A DNA stretch of 64,000 nt from Azophilus sp965221465 (GTDB taxonomy: Bacteria; Pseudomonadota; Gammaproteobacteria; Pseudomonadales; Azotimanducaceae). The translations under genes and the position numbers were made by a program. The DNA is taken from positions 1,488,001 through 1,552,000 of the forward strand of contig OZ244892.1 of NCBI GenBank assembly GCA_965221465.1, in the 5' to 3' direction. The notes under the pieces were generated by a model. That model saw only the letters and a list, made by a program, of their open reading frames with translations, did no database searches and was not told the DNA's origin. Positions 26,142 through 33,789 of the stretch are shown here, piece by piece; position 1 is the first letter of the stretch; each line of letters starts with the position of its first letter.

Positions 26142-26200
26142 CGGCGCGCCGGGGCGATGACGCGCAAGGAACAACTGAAATACGCTGGGAGAGAACCGGT
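26142..26200 (+). repeat. 59-bp dispersed repeat, copy A
   Basis: Begins CGGCGCGCCGGG and ends GGGAGAGAACCGGT. It aligns without gaps to 30052-30110, with roughly 48 of 59 bases identical by eye. It fills the whole space between the convergent OsmC and deacetylase genes. It contains no open frame, and a GC-rich palindrome (GGCGCGCC) sits at its left end. Confidence 0.6.
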
Positions 26201-26204
26201 GCGG

Positions 26205-27110
26205 TCAAAGCAGCCCGCGCACGTGCAGGGCCGCGGAACGGGCCAGGGCATCCAGGTCGTATCCGCCTTCCAGCGTCGAGACGATTCGGCCCTCGGCGAA
26301 TCGGTCGGCCGCATCGACAATGAACGCCGTGATCCAGCGGTAGTCGTCGTCCTGCAATTCGAGCCCCGCCAGCGGGTCTTCCACATGGGCATCGAAGCCC
26401 GCCGAGACAAGGATCAGTTGCGGCCGATGGGACTCCAGCGCCGGCAGCCAGTCCCGCTCGATGGCCCTGCGAAATGCCGCACTGCCGCTTCCCGCGGGCA
26501 GCGGCGTATTGACGATGTTGGGTCGCTCCACCTGCTGCCGGATGCCCGGGTAGTAAGGAAACTGAAAGCTGGAGCAGACCAGCACTTCCGGCCGGTCGGC
26601 GAACATCTCGACGGTGCCGTTGCCGTGGTGGACATCGAAGTCGAGGACAGCAACGCGGTCGAGATCGTCGAGTGCCCGGTCGGCGCCCACGGCCACGCTG
26701 TTGAAAAGGCAGAACCCCATCACCGCGGTCGATTCCGCGTGGTGTCCGGGCGGTCGCACGGCACAGAAGGCGCGTTTTCCGGCCCCGTCCAGCGCATGTT
26801 CGACGGCATCGTGGACGGCCCCGGCAGCCAGCCTGGCTGCATTCAGCGAGCCGGGACTCATCACGGTGTCGGATTCCACCCGAACGCAGCCGGTGTCCGG
26901 GCTCGCCGCCGCAACGGCTTCCACGTAGCGGGTGTCGTGAACCCGGGCGAGGTCGGCATCGGTCGCGGCGCGCGGGGTCTCCACGGATACTTCGTCCATC
27001 AACCCATCGGCCCGGAGCCGGTCGACAACGGCCGACAGGCGCTCCGGCCGTTCCGGATGGCCGGGCGGCGTCTCGTGCTGCAGGCATTCCTCGTGGGTAT
27101 ACAGTCTCAT
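26205..27110 (-). CDS. Histone-deacetylase-like amidohydrolase
   Basis: A 301-residue zinc-dependent deacetylase of the HDAC/acetylpolyamine amidohydrolase/AcuC superfamily. Active-site motifs are intact: 'RPPGHHAES' (H123, H124), 'LDFDVHHGNGT' (ligands D159, H161), 'VSAGFDAHVEDPLAG' (third ligand Asp) and 'LEGGYDL' with the transition-state Tyr. The N-terminal 'HPERPERLSAV' is the family hallmark. Bacterial members deacetylate polyamines, acetyl-lysine or small acetamides; which one applies here is not visible. The ATG at 27108-27110 has GGAGG upstream. It converges on OsmC. Confidence 0.88.
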   Translation of the reverse strand: MRLYTHEECLQHETPPGHPERPERLSAVVDRLRADGLMDEVSVETPRAATDADLARVHDTRYVEAVAAASPDTGCVRVESDTVMSPGSLNAARLAAGAVHDAVEHALDGAGKRAFCAVRPPGHHAESTAVMGFCLFNSVAVGADRALDDLDRVAVLDFDVHHGNGTVEMFADRPEVLVCSSFQFPYYPGIRQQVERPNIVNTPLPAGSGSAAFRRAIERDWLPALESHRPQLILVSAGFDAHVEDPLAGLELQDDDYRWITAFIVDAADRFAEGRIVSTLEGGYDLDALARSAALHVRGLL

Positions 27111-27198
27111 CGCGAACTCAACCTCCATTCCTGACCGAGCCGCCAATCGATTTCGCGAACAGTCGGCGGCAGGCTCGGCAGTGGCCGTTCGGCCGTGG

Positions 27199-28644
27199 TC
27201 ACGTCATGTCCAGCAATTCGCCGACACGATCCATCATTTCGTCCTTGTCGTACAGGTCGAAGTAGATGGACGCCATGACGTTCTGCGGGCCGAAGAAGAA
27301 CCGCTCGTAGAGCACCTGCCGGTTGCCGAAGCCGGATACCGCCACGTCGTGGGCCAGGCGGAAGAGCGCCACCCGGTCCCGGCTGTCGAGGTTGACCTGC
27401 TGGAAGTAGCGGTCCACGTCGCCGGCGATGTCGTTGCCGAAATCGGCTTCGCAGGGGGTCGCCACCAGTGAACTCGAGCCCAGCATGTGCACCGTTTCGA
27501 TGAGTTTGGGATACAGGCGGGGGAACAGGTTTCGGCAGGTGTCCAGCGGTCGCCGCTGTGGGATGTACAGGCCCCACCGGTCTTTCTCGGGCTGCTGTTC
27601 GGCGCTGAACAGAAGCGCGCGCACGGTCTCGGCAACCCACATGGCCTCGGCAATCTGACCTTTCACGTTCATGTCCCGGTCCTTGCCCGATGCCCGGGCC
27701 ATGGCGCACAGCAGGCCGACGATGAACTCCGCCTTGGCCAGCTTGCCGCAGGCCACCTGGTGCATCATGTGCACCACGGCATTGGTCTCGGCAAACGCAC
27801 GGTTGCAGAGCAGCGGGTCCTTGTACATGAAGACCCGCTCCCAGGGGACGAGCACGTTGTCGAAGACGACCACGGCGTCCATCTCCTCGAATCGGGATGC
27901 CAGGGGCGCATCGAACCTGGACTTGCCTGCATCGTAGGTGTCGCGGCAGATCAGGCGCAGGCCCTTCGTGTCGATCGGCAGGGTGAAGGCGACGGCAAAG
28001 GGAATGTTCTCCTCGGAAGCTTTCAGCAGCGTGGACGGAAAGACCTCGATCTCGTTGGCGAGCGGCCCGAGGGTTGCGAGCAGCCGGGCGCCGTTGACGA
28101 CGATGCCCCGGTCGGTCTCCCTGACGACCTGCAACGCCACTTCCGGGCTCGACCGACCCTGCCGCGCCAGTTCGGCGTTGAACTGGGGATTGACCAGGGT
28201 GTGGGTCAGCACGTGGTCCGAGCGCCTGGCTTCCTCGTAATAGGCGCGCATGTTGGCCGCGAAATCCACGTTCCCGCCGTTCTCGTTAAGGAGTTCCGCC
28301 GCGCCGGCAAAGGCGGTGACCGAAGCGTTCTTGTAGTCGGGCGTGCGACCGAGCATGCCGTTCGACCATCTGGCCCATTCGTAACAGGCGGCGCCGCGGC
28401 GGCGAACGTCCTCGGCCCGCCGGGGCAACAGGAACGACATCGGATAGCGTTCGCCGTCTTCGACGAACGACAGCTTGTCGAGCAGCGCGGCGTCCTGCTG
28501 CCGGTCGATGAATTGCGCCAGCGTCCGCGCCCCGCGTTCGAGACCCGGCTCCCGTGTCACGTCGGCCACCCGGCTGCCGTGCAGCCACACGTCGCGTCCA
28601 TCGCGCAGCGACTCGAGGTATTGCGCGCCGCTTTTCAGTCCCAT
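27199..28644 (-). CDS. HpaB-family 4-hydroxyphenylacetate 3-monooxygenase-like oxygenase
   Basis: A 481-residue FADH2-using oxygenase of the 4-hydroxyphenylacetate 3-hydroxylase large-component family, which needs a separate flavin reductase. Typical stretches are 'LTHTLVNPQFN', 'GIVVNGARLLATLGPLANEI', 'FDNVLVPWERVFMYKDP' and 'GNDIAGDVDRYFQQVN' near the C-terminus. The flavin-reductase gene (HpaC type) is not in the neighbourhood, so the reductant must come from elsewhere. It overlaps the MarR gene by ten bases and is clearly co-transcribed with it. The substrate is probably a phenol, but other members act on pyrroles and on 4-hydroxybutyryl-CoA-like compounds. Confidence 0.85.
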   Translation of the reverse strand: MGLKSGAQYLESLRDGRDVWLHGSRVADVTREPGLERGARTLAQFIDRQQDAALLDKLSFVEDGERYPMSFLLPRRAEDVRRRGAACYEWARWSNGMLGRTPDYKNASVTAFAGAAELLNENGGNVDFAANMRAYYEEARRSDHVLTHTLVNPQFNAELARQGRSSPEVALQVVRETDRGIVVNGARLLATLGPLANEIEVFPSTLLKASEENIPFAVAFTLPIDTKGLRLICRDTYDAGKSRFDAPLASRFEEMDAVVVFDNVLVPWERVFMYKDPLLCNRAFAETNAVVHMMHQVACGKLAKAEFIVGLLCAMARASGKDRDMNVKGQIAEAMWVAETVRALLFSAEQQPEKDRWGLYIPQRRPLDTCRNLFPRLYPKLIETVHMLGSSSLVATPCEADFGNDIAGDVDRYFQQVNLDSRDRVALFRLAHDVAVSGFGNRQVLYERFFFGPQNVMASIYFDLYDKDEMMDRVGELLDMT

Positions 28645-29123
28645 CTTCCATCCTCCTGTTCGGCTTCAACTACCGCGCCCGGTCCGGTTTCGCCGGTCGC
28701 CGACGCGGAACGAACTGCGATCTTCTCGAGAGTGGCCAGCAAATCCGCCCGCTCTTTTCGAGTGACGGACGCTTCCAGGTGCGCATACGCCGCATCGACC
28801 AGCGGCGTCACCTGCCCTTTCAGCCCCTGGCCGCTGCGGGTCAGGCAGATTCTGACGACGCGCCGGTCCTGCCGCGAGCGCCGCCGTTCCACGAGGCCGT
28901 CCCGTTGCAGGCGGTCGACCACGCCCACCAGGCTCGGCGCCTGAATCAGTGTCGCCTCCGCCAGCGCAAGCAGCGGCCTGCGATCCCGCTCCCACAGCAC
29001 CCGCAATACGCGCCATTGCTGCTCGGTCAGCCCGAAACGCGCAAAGATGGCGCGAAACGGCGGCATGACCGCATCGAGGGTGCGATAGAGGCTCATGGGG
29101 AGCGAGGTATCGAACGGTTTCAT
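28635..29123 (-). CDS. MarR-family regulator, HpaR-like
   Basis: A 162-residue winged-helix regulator. The motif 'FGLTEQQWRVLRVLWERD' and the recognition region 'QAPSLVGVVDRLQRDGLVER' closely follow HpaR, the repressor of homoprotocatechuate degradation, and the wing 'RRSRQDRRVVRICLT' is standard MarR. The C-terminal 25 residues are an unrelated polar tail. It is the first gene of a two-gene operon with the HpaB-like oxygenase, which supports a role as its local repressor responding to a phenolic acid. Twin TTAATTAA sites lie just upstream. Confidence 0.85.
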   Translation of the reverse strand: MKPFDTSLPMSLYRTLDAVMPPFRAIFARFGLTEQQWRVLRVLWERDRRPLLALAEATLIQAPSLVGVVDRLQRDGLVERRRSRQDRRVVRICLTRSGQGLKGQVTPLVDAAYAHLEASVTRKERADLLATLEKIAVRSASATGETGPGAVVEAEQEDGRWD

Positions 29124-29140
29124 TCGGTGCTGTCGACCAA

Positions 29141-29175
29141 TTAATTAAACTATTAATGATTTCTATGTTAATTAA
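29141..29175. promoter_or_regulatory. Twin TTAATTAA palindromes, candidate MarR operator
   Basis: Two identical 8-bp palindromes at 29141-29148 and 29168-29175, 27 bp apart centre to centre, in a strikingly AT-rich patch of this GC-rich window. They lie between the divergent MarR and histidine-phosphatase genes, 18-52 bp upstream of the MarR start. MarR dimers usually bind AT-rich palindromes in their own promoter, so autoregulation is a reasonable inference. Confidence 0.5.
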
Positions 29176-29220
29176 ATCATTCGCGCTGTCAACAGCCTGA
29201 GCGTGTACTCTGTGCCGGCC

Positions 29221-29967
29221 ATGTTCGAGCATCCCGACCGCCGCCGGATATTCCTTCTTCGCCACGCCGAGGCGGCTTACTTGCAGGACGACGGCACCGT
29301 CACGGACGACCCCCGCAACATCCCGTTGACCCGGTTGGGGCGGCAGCAGGCACGCAAGCAGGCTGCCGTGCTCGCGAGCGTTCCCTTCGATCGCGCCATC
29401 TGCTCCGGCCTGCCGCGCACGGTGGAGACGGCCGGGCTCATTCTCGCCGGCCGGCACGCGCCGGTGCTGGAGACGGAACCAGCGCTCGAGGAGATACGCG
29501 GGGCGCGCCGAGAATACAGTCGGGAGGACAGCACCGCCTGGCTGGATGAGATCGCCAATCCCTGGGCCGGCGCCGAGGAGCCGGGAGCCCGCTACCTGGG
29601 CGGGGAGAAGTTTGCCGATTTCGGCGCCCGGGTCACTCCGGCATTCGACCGCATCGTCTCGGCGCGCGACTGGACAACCCTGTTGCTGGTGCTGCACGGC
29701 GGCGTCAACCGCCGCATCCTCAATCACGTGCTGGGCCTTCCCTGGCAGAAGCGCGTTTCCATCGAGCAGGACAACTGCTGCATCAACATCATCGACGTCG
29801 ACACGGACGACAATGACGCGGTGGCGCGGTATCTGATTCGGGCAGTGAACCTGACCGGCTACAACCTGAACAAGTCGGACATCGTTCTGACCAACATGGA
29901 ACAGGCGGCGCTCCGCGTAAGCGAACTACTGGCGGGGCAAGGCCCGACCTCGACAAAAAAGCTGTAA
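29221..29967 (+). CDS. Histidine phosphatase family protein
   Basis: A 248-residue phosphatase of the phosphoglycerate-mutase-like superfamily. The catalytic motif is 'FLLRHAEAAY' (H15) with the second signature 'LLVLHGGVNRRILNHVLGLP' holding the distal His. 'LTRLGRQQARKQAAVL' and 'AICSGLPRTVETAGLIL' are typical. I use the ATG at 29221; a GTG at 29203 is also in frame. Substrates of stand-alone members vary from sugar phosphates to protein histidines. It is divergent from the MarR gene and may share its operator. Confidence 0.85.
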   Translation: MFEHPDRRRIFLLRHAEAAYLQDDGTVTDDPRNIPLTRLGRQQARKQAAVLASVPFDRAICSGLPRTVETAGLILAGRHAPVLETEPALEEIRGARREYSREDSTAWLDEIANPWAGAEEPGARYLGGEKFADFGARVTPAFDRIVSARDWTTLLLVLHGGVNRRILNHVLGLPWQKRVSIEQDNCCINIIDVDTDDNDAVARYLIRAVNLTGYNLNKSDIVLTNMEQAALRVSELLAGQGPTSTKKL

Positions 29968-30051
29968 TCGGGCGCGCTACAGACGCGATCGGCCGGCGAT
30001 GGCCGGAATCCGACTACAACAAACAACTTGATCGGATGCATGATGCCACCT

Positions 30052-30110
30052 CGGCGCGCCGGGCTGCAGACGTGCAAGAAACATCTGACAACCGCAGGGA
30101 GAGAACCGGT
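30052..30110 (+). repeat. 59-bp dispersed repeat, copy B
   Basis: Gap-free alignment with 26142-26200, about 48 of 59 bases identical by eye. The CGGCGCGCCGGG start and the GGGAGAGAACCGGT end are perfectly kept while the middle varies. It lies 85 bp downstream of the histidine phosphatase stop. Confidence 0.6.
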
Positions 30111-30184
30111 CTGCGATGCTGGATCGGAGGAACGATTCTGCGGCGAGGCGACAAAGCTACAGGTGGCTGGATGCGATACGCGAC

Positions 30185-30285
30185 CGCGCAGGACGGCGCG
30201 TTCTGCTTCAGCGACGAAACGTCGAGACCTCCGCGACGAAACGTCGACGCCCTCGCGACGAAAGTTGGCGATGGATGCGGGCTGG
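30185..30285 (+). repeat. Palindromic element, right half with duplicated module
   Basis: Shares with 56577-56672 the run GCAGGACGGCGCGTT, then GCGACGAAACGTCGA-type modules, then CCTCGCGACGAAAGTTGG and the terminal GATGCGGGCT. The module ending in 'GCGACGAAACGTCGA' occurs twice in tandem here. There is no matching left arm nearby, so it is a solo right half. Confidence 0.6.
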
Positions 30286-30489
30286 AAACAGCACTCGAGC
30301 GCGGGAACCGGAGGGATGCAAAGCCGGTGGAGCCCCGTTGCAGAGGCCCCTACCGGCGAAGGAGCGCGTCAGACGCCGCGCTCCTCAGTCAATAGATACA
30401 CGATCACCTCCTTATCGTTGCCCGACACGCCGCGGATGGTGCGTCAACTCGAACGCTATTGCAATCGTTCGTTCCGGCGCCGCCCGGGC

Positions 30490-30585
30490 AGCCCGCATCC
30501 GTCACCAACATTCGTCGCGAGGGCGTCGAGGCGCAGGGCGAGTGCGCCGGCGTCCGCAGCAGCAAGTTGGTGGCCCATGCGAGCC
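30490..30585. repeat. Palindromic element, full short copy
   Basis: A 96-bp copy with both arms: left AGCCCGCATCCGTCACCAAC, right CAAGTTGGTGGCCCATGCGA. The two arms can pair over about 20 positions; a GTCACC/GGTGGC pairing keeps one G-T wobble. It ends 73 bp before the VOC gene start. Confidence 0.7.
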
Positions 30586-30658
30586 AGGAACACGACCGGT
30601 TTGACAACCTGCGCCGCGAATGAGAGGAATAGTGGATACGACCACAGATGGAAAACTC

Positions 30659-31012
30659 ATGATCCTCGAAGGAATACATCACGTCTCCATCAACGTGAAG
30701 GATGTCGCTGCCGCGGAGAAGTTCTACGTCGACGCCCTCGGCATGAAGCCGCTCGACCGGCCGGACTTCGGCTTCGCCGGCGCCTGGCTGCGAGCCGGCG
30801 ACCAGGAAGTGCATCTGATGGAAATGGATTCCGGTCCGCCGCTCGAGGAACAGCATTTCGCGTTCAAGGTTTCCGACCTGGATGCCCTGCGGCAACGGCT
30901 CGAGGATGCCGGGTATTCCTGTTCGAAGCCCCGCGAAATCGCGGGAATCTGCCGTCAGGCATTCACCCGCGATCCGAGCGGCAATCTCGTCGAATTCAAT
31001 CAGCGGCTTTGA
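30659..31012 (+). CDS. VOC-family (glyoxalase-like) protein
   Basis: A 117-residue single vicinal-oxygen-chelate domain. It shows the two beta-alpha-beta units: 'GIHHVSINVKDVAAAEKFYV' near the start and 'EQHFAFKVSDLDALRQRLED' in the middle. The final 'RDPSGNLVEFNQRL' carries the C-terminal metal Glu, and the first metal His is in 'GIHHVS'. VOC proteins range from lyases and epimerases to extradiol dioxygenases and resistance proteins, so no reaction can be assigned. The ATG at 30659 is preferred; 30620 would add 13 polar residues. Confidence 0.82.
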   Translation: MILEGIHHVSINVKDVAAAEKFYVDALGMKPLDRPDFGFAGAWLRAGDQEVHLMEMDSGPPLEEQHFAFKVSDLDALRQRLEDAGYSCSKPREIAGICRQAFTRDPSGNLVEFNQRL

Positions 31013-31386
31013 TCTGCGGCGCGCAGAGGCAGAGAAGCCACACTCGTCAGCGTGCACCTGACAACGGGTGCAAGTGACGACGGGTGCAGGCAACGACCGG
31101 CCCCGGCGCAACTCGATCTCGGAGACGCCAGAGGTCGCTCCGAGTCGGCGTGACGGGCATTTTGAGCGCTTTTCAACCCGGGCAGGTCTTCAACCCGCGC
31201 AAGTCAGTCCGCGCAGGAGAACGCGTACGCTGCATGCAGCCAGCACTGCGCATCAGCCTTGCGCTGGCCAACCGGCCCGCTAAACCATACAACCGATGCT
31301 CTCGAATCGGCCTGATGGCGCGCTGATCGCTGGCAACCTGCCCCGAACGCGCTTATTCCGCGTTCGAGGCGGGTTGAGAGTTCGCG
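31013..31386. other. 374-bp gap with a hairpin and no recognised gene
   Basis: Convergent space between the VOC and lipoprotein genes. A short tandem similarity (ACGGGTGCAAGTG / ACGGGTGCAGGCA) is at ~31064-31090. A strong hairpin near the lipoprotein end is listed separately. I see no coding sequence. Confidence 0.4.
31335..31375 (-). terminator. Strong imperfect hairpin downstream of the lipoprotein gene
   Basis: Arms 31335-31351 and 31359-31375 pair over 17 positions with three mismatches, including a perfect CGAACGCG/CGCGTTCG core, around a 7-base loop. It starts 12 bp after the lipoprotein stop codon. There is no T-run on either side, so it could be a transcript-stabilising 3' hairpin rather than an intrinsic terminator. 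Confidence 0.45.
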
Positions 31387-31734
31387 CTACTGAGCGTCCT
31401 CGCCGCCTTCGGCAGCCGGTGCTTCCTCGGCATCGCCCGAGTCTTCAGCGGCAGCCTCGTCGGACTCCATGCCGGCAGCATCGTCCATGGCATCCATGCC
31501 GGCATCGGCGCCCTCGCCTTCCGCAGCAGCATCGCCCTCGGCAGCTTCCTCCATACCGGCATCCGCAGCCTCTTCCATGCCTGCGTCAGCGGCCTCATCC
31601 ATGGCCGGCGCCGCATCCATTGGCGCCTCCGCTGCCGGAGCCTCCGCCGCTTCGCCGCCGCTGTCGGCAGGCTGACCACAGGCGGCAAGCCAAGCCATCG
31701 CGAACGCCATGGCCACAAATCGAGCAATACGCAT
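31387..31734 (-). CDS. Acidic Ala/Asp/Glu/Met-rich lipoprotein
   Basis: A 115-residue predicted lipoprotein: signal peptide 'MRIARFVAMAFAMAWLAACG' with a lipobox LAAC and the acylated Cys at residue 19. The mature chain is almost only Ala, Glu, Asp, Gly and Met, with imperfect repeats such as 'DEAADAGMEEAADAGMEEAA' and several further 'AGM' units. Such a chain should be strongly anionic and disordered. No family is recognised. The ATG at 31732-31734 has GGGAGG upstream, supporting expression. Its repeats could bind cations or act as a spacer at the envelope; both are guesses. Confidence 0.8.
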   Translation of the reverse strand: MRIARFVAMAFAMAWLAACGQPADSGGEAAEAPAAEAPMDAAPAMDEAADAGMEEAADAGMEEAAEGDAAAEGEGADAGMDAMDDAAGMESDEAAAEDSGDAEEAPAAEGGEDAQ

Positions 31735-31912
31735 AAACGCCTCCCAAACGTGTGATTGACAGGAGCGGAGCATACCGCAAAACGGCGGGGCTTGACACGC
31801 GATTTGCGCCTGTAAGGCACTTGATCTGGTTGCAACGCCGTCACGGCAACGGGCCGGACCTGTGTCGGCGCGCGCAGCCTCTTGTTTCCAGGCTCGCAGC
31901 AACCGTCAAGGG

Positions 31913-32887
31913 TCACTTGCAGATGTCGGGCGGCGTCTCGCCGGCGAAGAAGCGTTCCAGGTTCTCGACAACCCGCATGCCCATGGCGTCTCGCGTCTCG
32001 ACGGTGCTGCTGCCCATGTGGGGCAACAGTACGACGTTGTTCAATGCCAGCAAGGCCTCGTTGACGCGGGGCTCGGCCTCGTAGACATCGAGGCCGGCCC
32101 CCGCAATCGTGCCCCGGTCGACGGCATCGGCCAGTGCCTGTTCGTCGACAACGGGGCCGCGGGAGGTATTGATGAGAAAGGCGGTCGGGCGCATCCGCCC
32201 AAGGCGCCGGGCATCGATCAGGTGGTGGCTTTCCGGTGTGGCCGGGCAATGCAGCGACAGGAAGTCGACGTTGGCAGCGAGGTCGTCGAGGTGCGGATGC
32301 TGGTCTGCCTGCAATTCATCGAGCACCGCATCCGGAACGGCACTGCGGCCGTAGCAGGCAATGCGCATGCGAAAGCCGTGCCGCGCACGCCTGGCCACCG
32401 CCAGGCCGATTCGTCCCATGCCGACGATGCCGAGTGTCTTGCCCGTAACCCGGGTACCGACCAGGTGGCTGGGCCGCCAACCGGTCCATTCGCCGGCGCG
32501 CAGTTCCCGCTCGCCCTCGCCGGCGCGGCGCGCACACATGAGAATCAGGGTCATGGCGAGGTCGGCGGTGCAGTCCGTGAGCACATCCGGGGTGTTGGTG
32601 ACAACAACGCCCCGCTCGCGGGCCGCGGCGATGTCGATATGGTTGTAGCCCACGCCGTAGTTGGCTATTAATCGCACCCGAATGTCGCCCTCGAACAGGC
32701 TCGCGTCCAGCGAATCCGTGACCGTCGGGCACAACGCGTCGGCGCTCCTCAGGGCGTCGGCGAATTCCTTGCTCGTAAATGGGTGATCGTCGGCGTTCAG
32801 TTGCGTATCGAATCGCGCCGCCAGGGCTTCCTCCACTGCGGCGGGCCAGCGTCGGGTAACCACCACCCGGGGTCTGGCCGATGCCAC
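31913..32887 (-). CDS. D-isomer-specific 2-hydroxyacid dehydrogenase
   Basis: An approximately 324-residue NAD(P)-dependent enzyme interconverting 2-oxo and D-2-hydroxy acids, similar to glyoxylate/hydroxypyruvate reductases. The nucleotide-binding motif is 'TLGIVGMGRIGLAVARRA'. The catalytic Arg lies in 'FLINTSRGPVVDEQAL', the Glu in 'DVYEAEPRVNEAL' and the His in 'VVLLPHMGSSTVETR'. The start is uncertain: a GTG at 32885-32887 gives normal family length, and longer frames overlap the dioxygenase. It is the third gene of a minus-strand set after VOC and phytanoyl-CoA dioxygenase-like genes. Confidence 0.85.
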   Translation of the reverse strand: MASARPRVVVTRRWPAAVEEALAARFDTQLNADDHPFTSKEFADALRSADALCPTVTDSLDASLFEGDIRVRLIANYGVGYNHIDIAAARERGVVVTNTPDVLTDCTADLAMTLILMCARRAGEGERELRAGEWTGWRPSHLVGTRVTGKTLGIVGMGRIGLAVARRARHGFRMRIACYGRSAVPDAVLDELQADQHPHLDDLAANVDFLSLHCPATPESHHLIDARRLGRMRPTAFLINTSRGPVVDEQALADAVDRGTIAGAGLDVYEAEPRVNEALLALNNVVLLPHMGSSTVETRDAMGMRVVENLERFFAGETPPDICK

Positions 32888-32915
32888 CGACCGTGTCGGG
32901 GCGCTGGCAGCCGCG

Positions 32916-33689
32916 TCAGTCAATCTGCCGCACCTGGGCTCGGGAGCGCCAGTCGCCACCGGGGGAATGGCATTCGGCAGAAGCGTAGTGGGTGGATATG
33001 GCCCGCCGCGGGGCATCGCTGGCGTTGTGACCGGAACCGTGGATCAAGAGAGGATGGAACAGCAACGTGTCGCCGCGTCGCATTTCGATGTGCCTGCGTG
33101 CCGGCAGGCGCTTCTCGAGGTTTTCCTTTTCGGCAATGCCCAGGAATGCGTAGTTGACGAACTCCCAGTCCGGGTTCTCGTGGCGCAGCAACTCGCCCCG
33201 GTGGCTGCCGGGAACTACCGACAGACAGCCGTTCTCTCGTGACGTGGGCTGCAGTGCCGTCCAGGTCGCGACGATGCGGTCGGCCGGCCGCAGGTCGAAA
33301 TAGAGAAGATCCTGGTGCAGCGGATGGCGTCCGTCCACGCCCGGCGGTTTGTTGAACAGGTTCGTGACAATGCTGTAGACGGCCTCGCCGATCAGCGAGC
33401 GCACGGCCGCAAGCAGCGCCGGTTCGAGCGTGTAGGCGTAGAGGCCGGGGTCGTTCTCGAAATTGAGCGCCTTGTTCACGACGTCTTCCGGCCGCTCCGG
33501 GGCCGCGGCGCCCCGGACAAACATGACATCTTGCATGAGCTTCATTCCCGGCGGTGGCTCCCGGTTCCCCCGGGCAAGTTCCAGGAAACGCCGTTCGCAG
33601 GCGGCAAGCCGCGCCTCGGAAACGAGGCTCGGCACGAGCACGTAGCCCTCCCGCCGGTAGGACTCGAGTTGTTCGCTGCTCAGCGCCAT
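32916..33689 (-). CDS. Phytanoyl-CoA dioxygenase (PhyH) family protein
   Basis: A 257-residue Fe(II)/2-oxoglutarate-dependent oxygenase of the PhyH family. The facial triad is visible: 'HPLHQDLLYFD' (H125, D127) and the distal His in 'HPLLIHGSGHN' (H217), with the 2-oxoglutarate Arg in 'DAPRRAIS' (R229). The N-terminal 'LSSEQLESYRREGYVLVPSL' is standard. The family hydroxylates carbon 2 of branched acyl-CoAs but also many other metabolites. The next gene is a 2-hydroxyacid dehydrogenase, which would fit a 2-hydroxylated product. The ATG at 33687-33689 is the natural family start. Confidence 0.87.
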   Translation of the reverse strand: MALSSEQLESYRREGYVLVPSLVSEARLAACERRFLELARGNREPPPGMKLMQDVMFVRGAAAPERPEDVVNKALNFENDPGLYAYTLEPALLAAVRSLIGEAVYSIVTNLFNKPPGVDGRHPLHQDLLYFDLRPADRIVATWTALQPTSRENGCLSVVPGSHRGELLRHENPDWEFVNYAFLGIAEKENLEKRLPARRHIEMRRGDTLLFHPLLIHGSGHNASDAPRRAISTHYASAECHSPGGDWRSRAQVRQID

Positions 33690-33789
33690 GTTCGGGTAAC
33701 GCCCGAGCCCCGGGACGACGGGGATTGCCGGCAACACAAAGGCCGATTGCGCCGGCGCCGCCCCGTCGAGCCCAGGACAATCGATGCGA

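Larger units (their letters stand above)
29968..30658. other. 691-bp gene-free stretch filled by three repeats
   Basis: Contains copy B of the 59-bp repeat, a half palindromic element (30185-30285) and a full palindromic element (30490-30585). A 9-bp perfect stem (30360-30368 with 30377-30385, 8-base loop) lies between them with no T-run. Frames on both strands look non-coding. Confidence 0.55.

Noticed and set aside
30360..30385. 9-bp hairpin as a terminator
   Set aside because: No U-tract on either side and no gene end within 390 bp.
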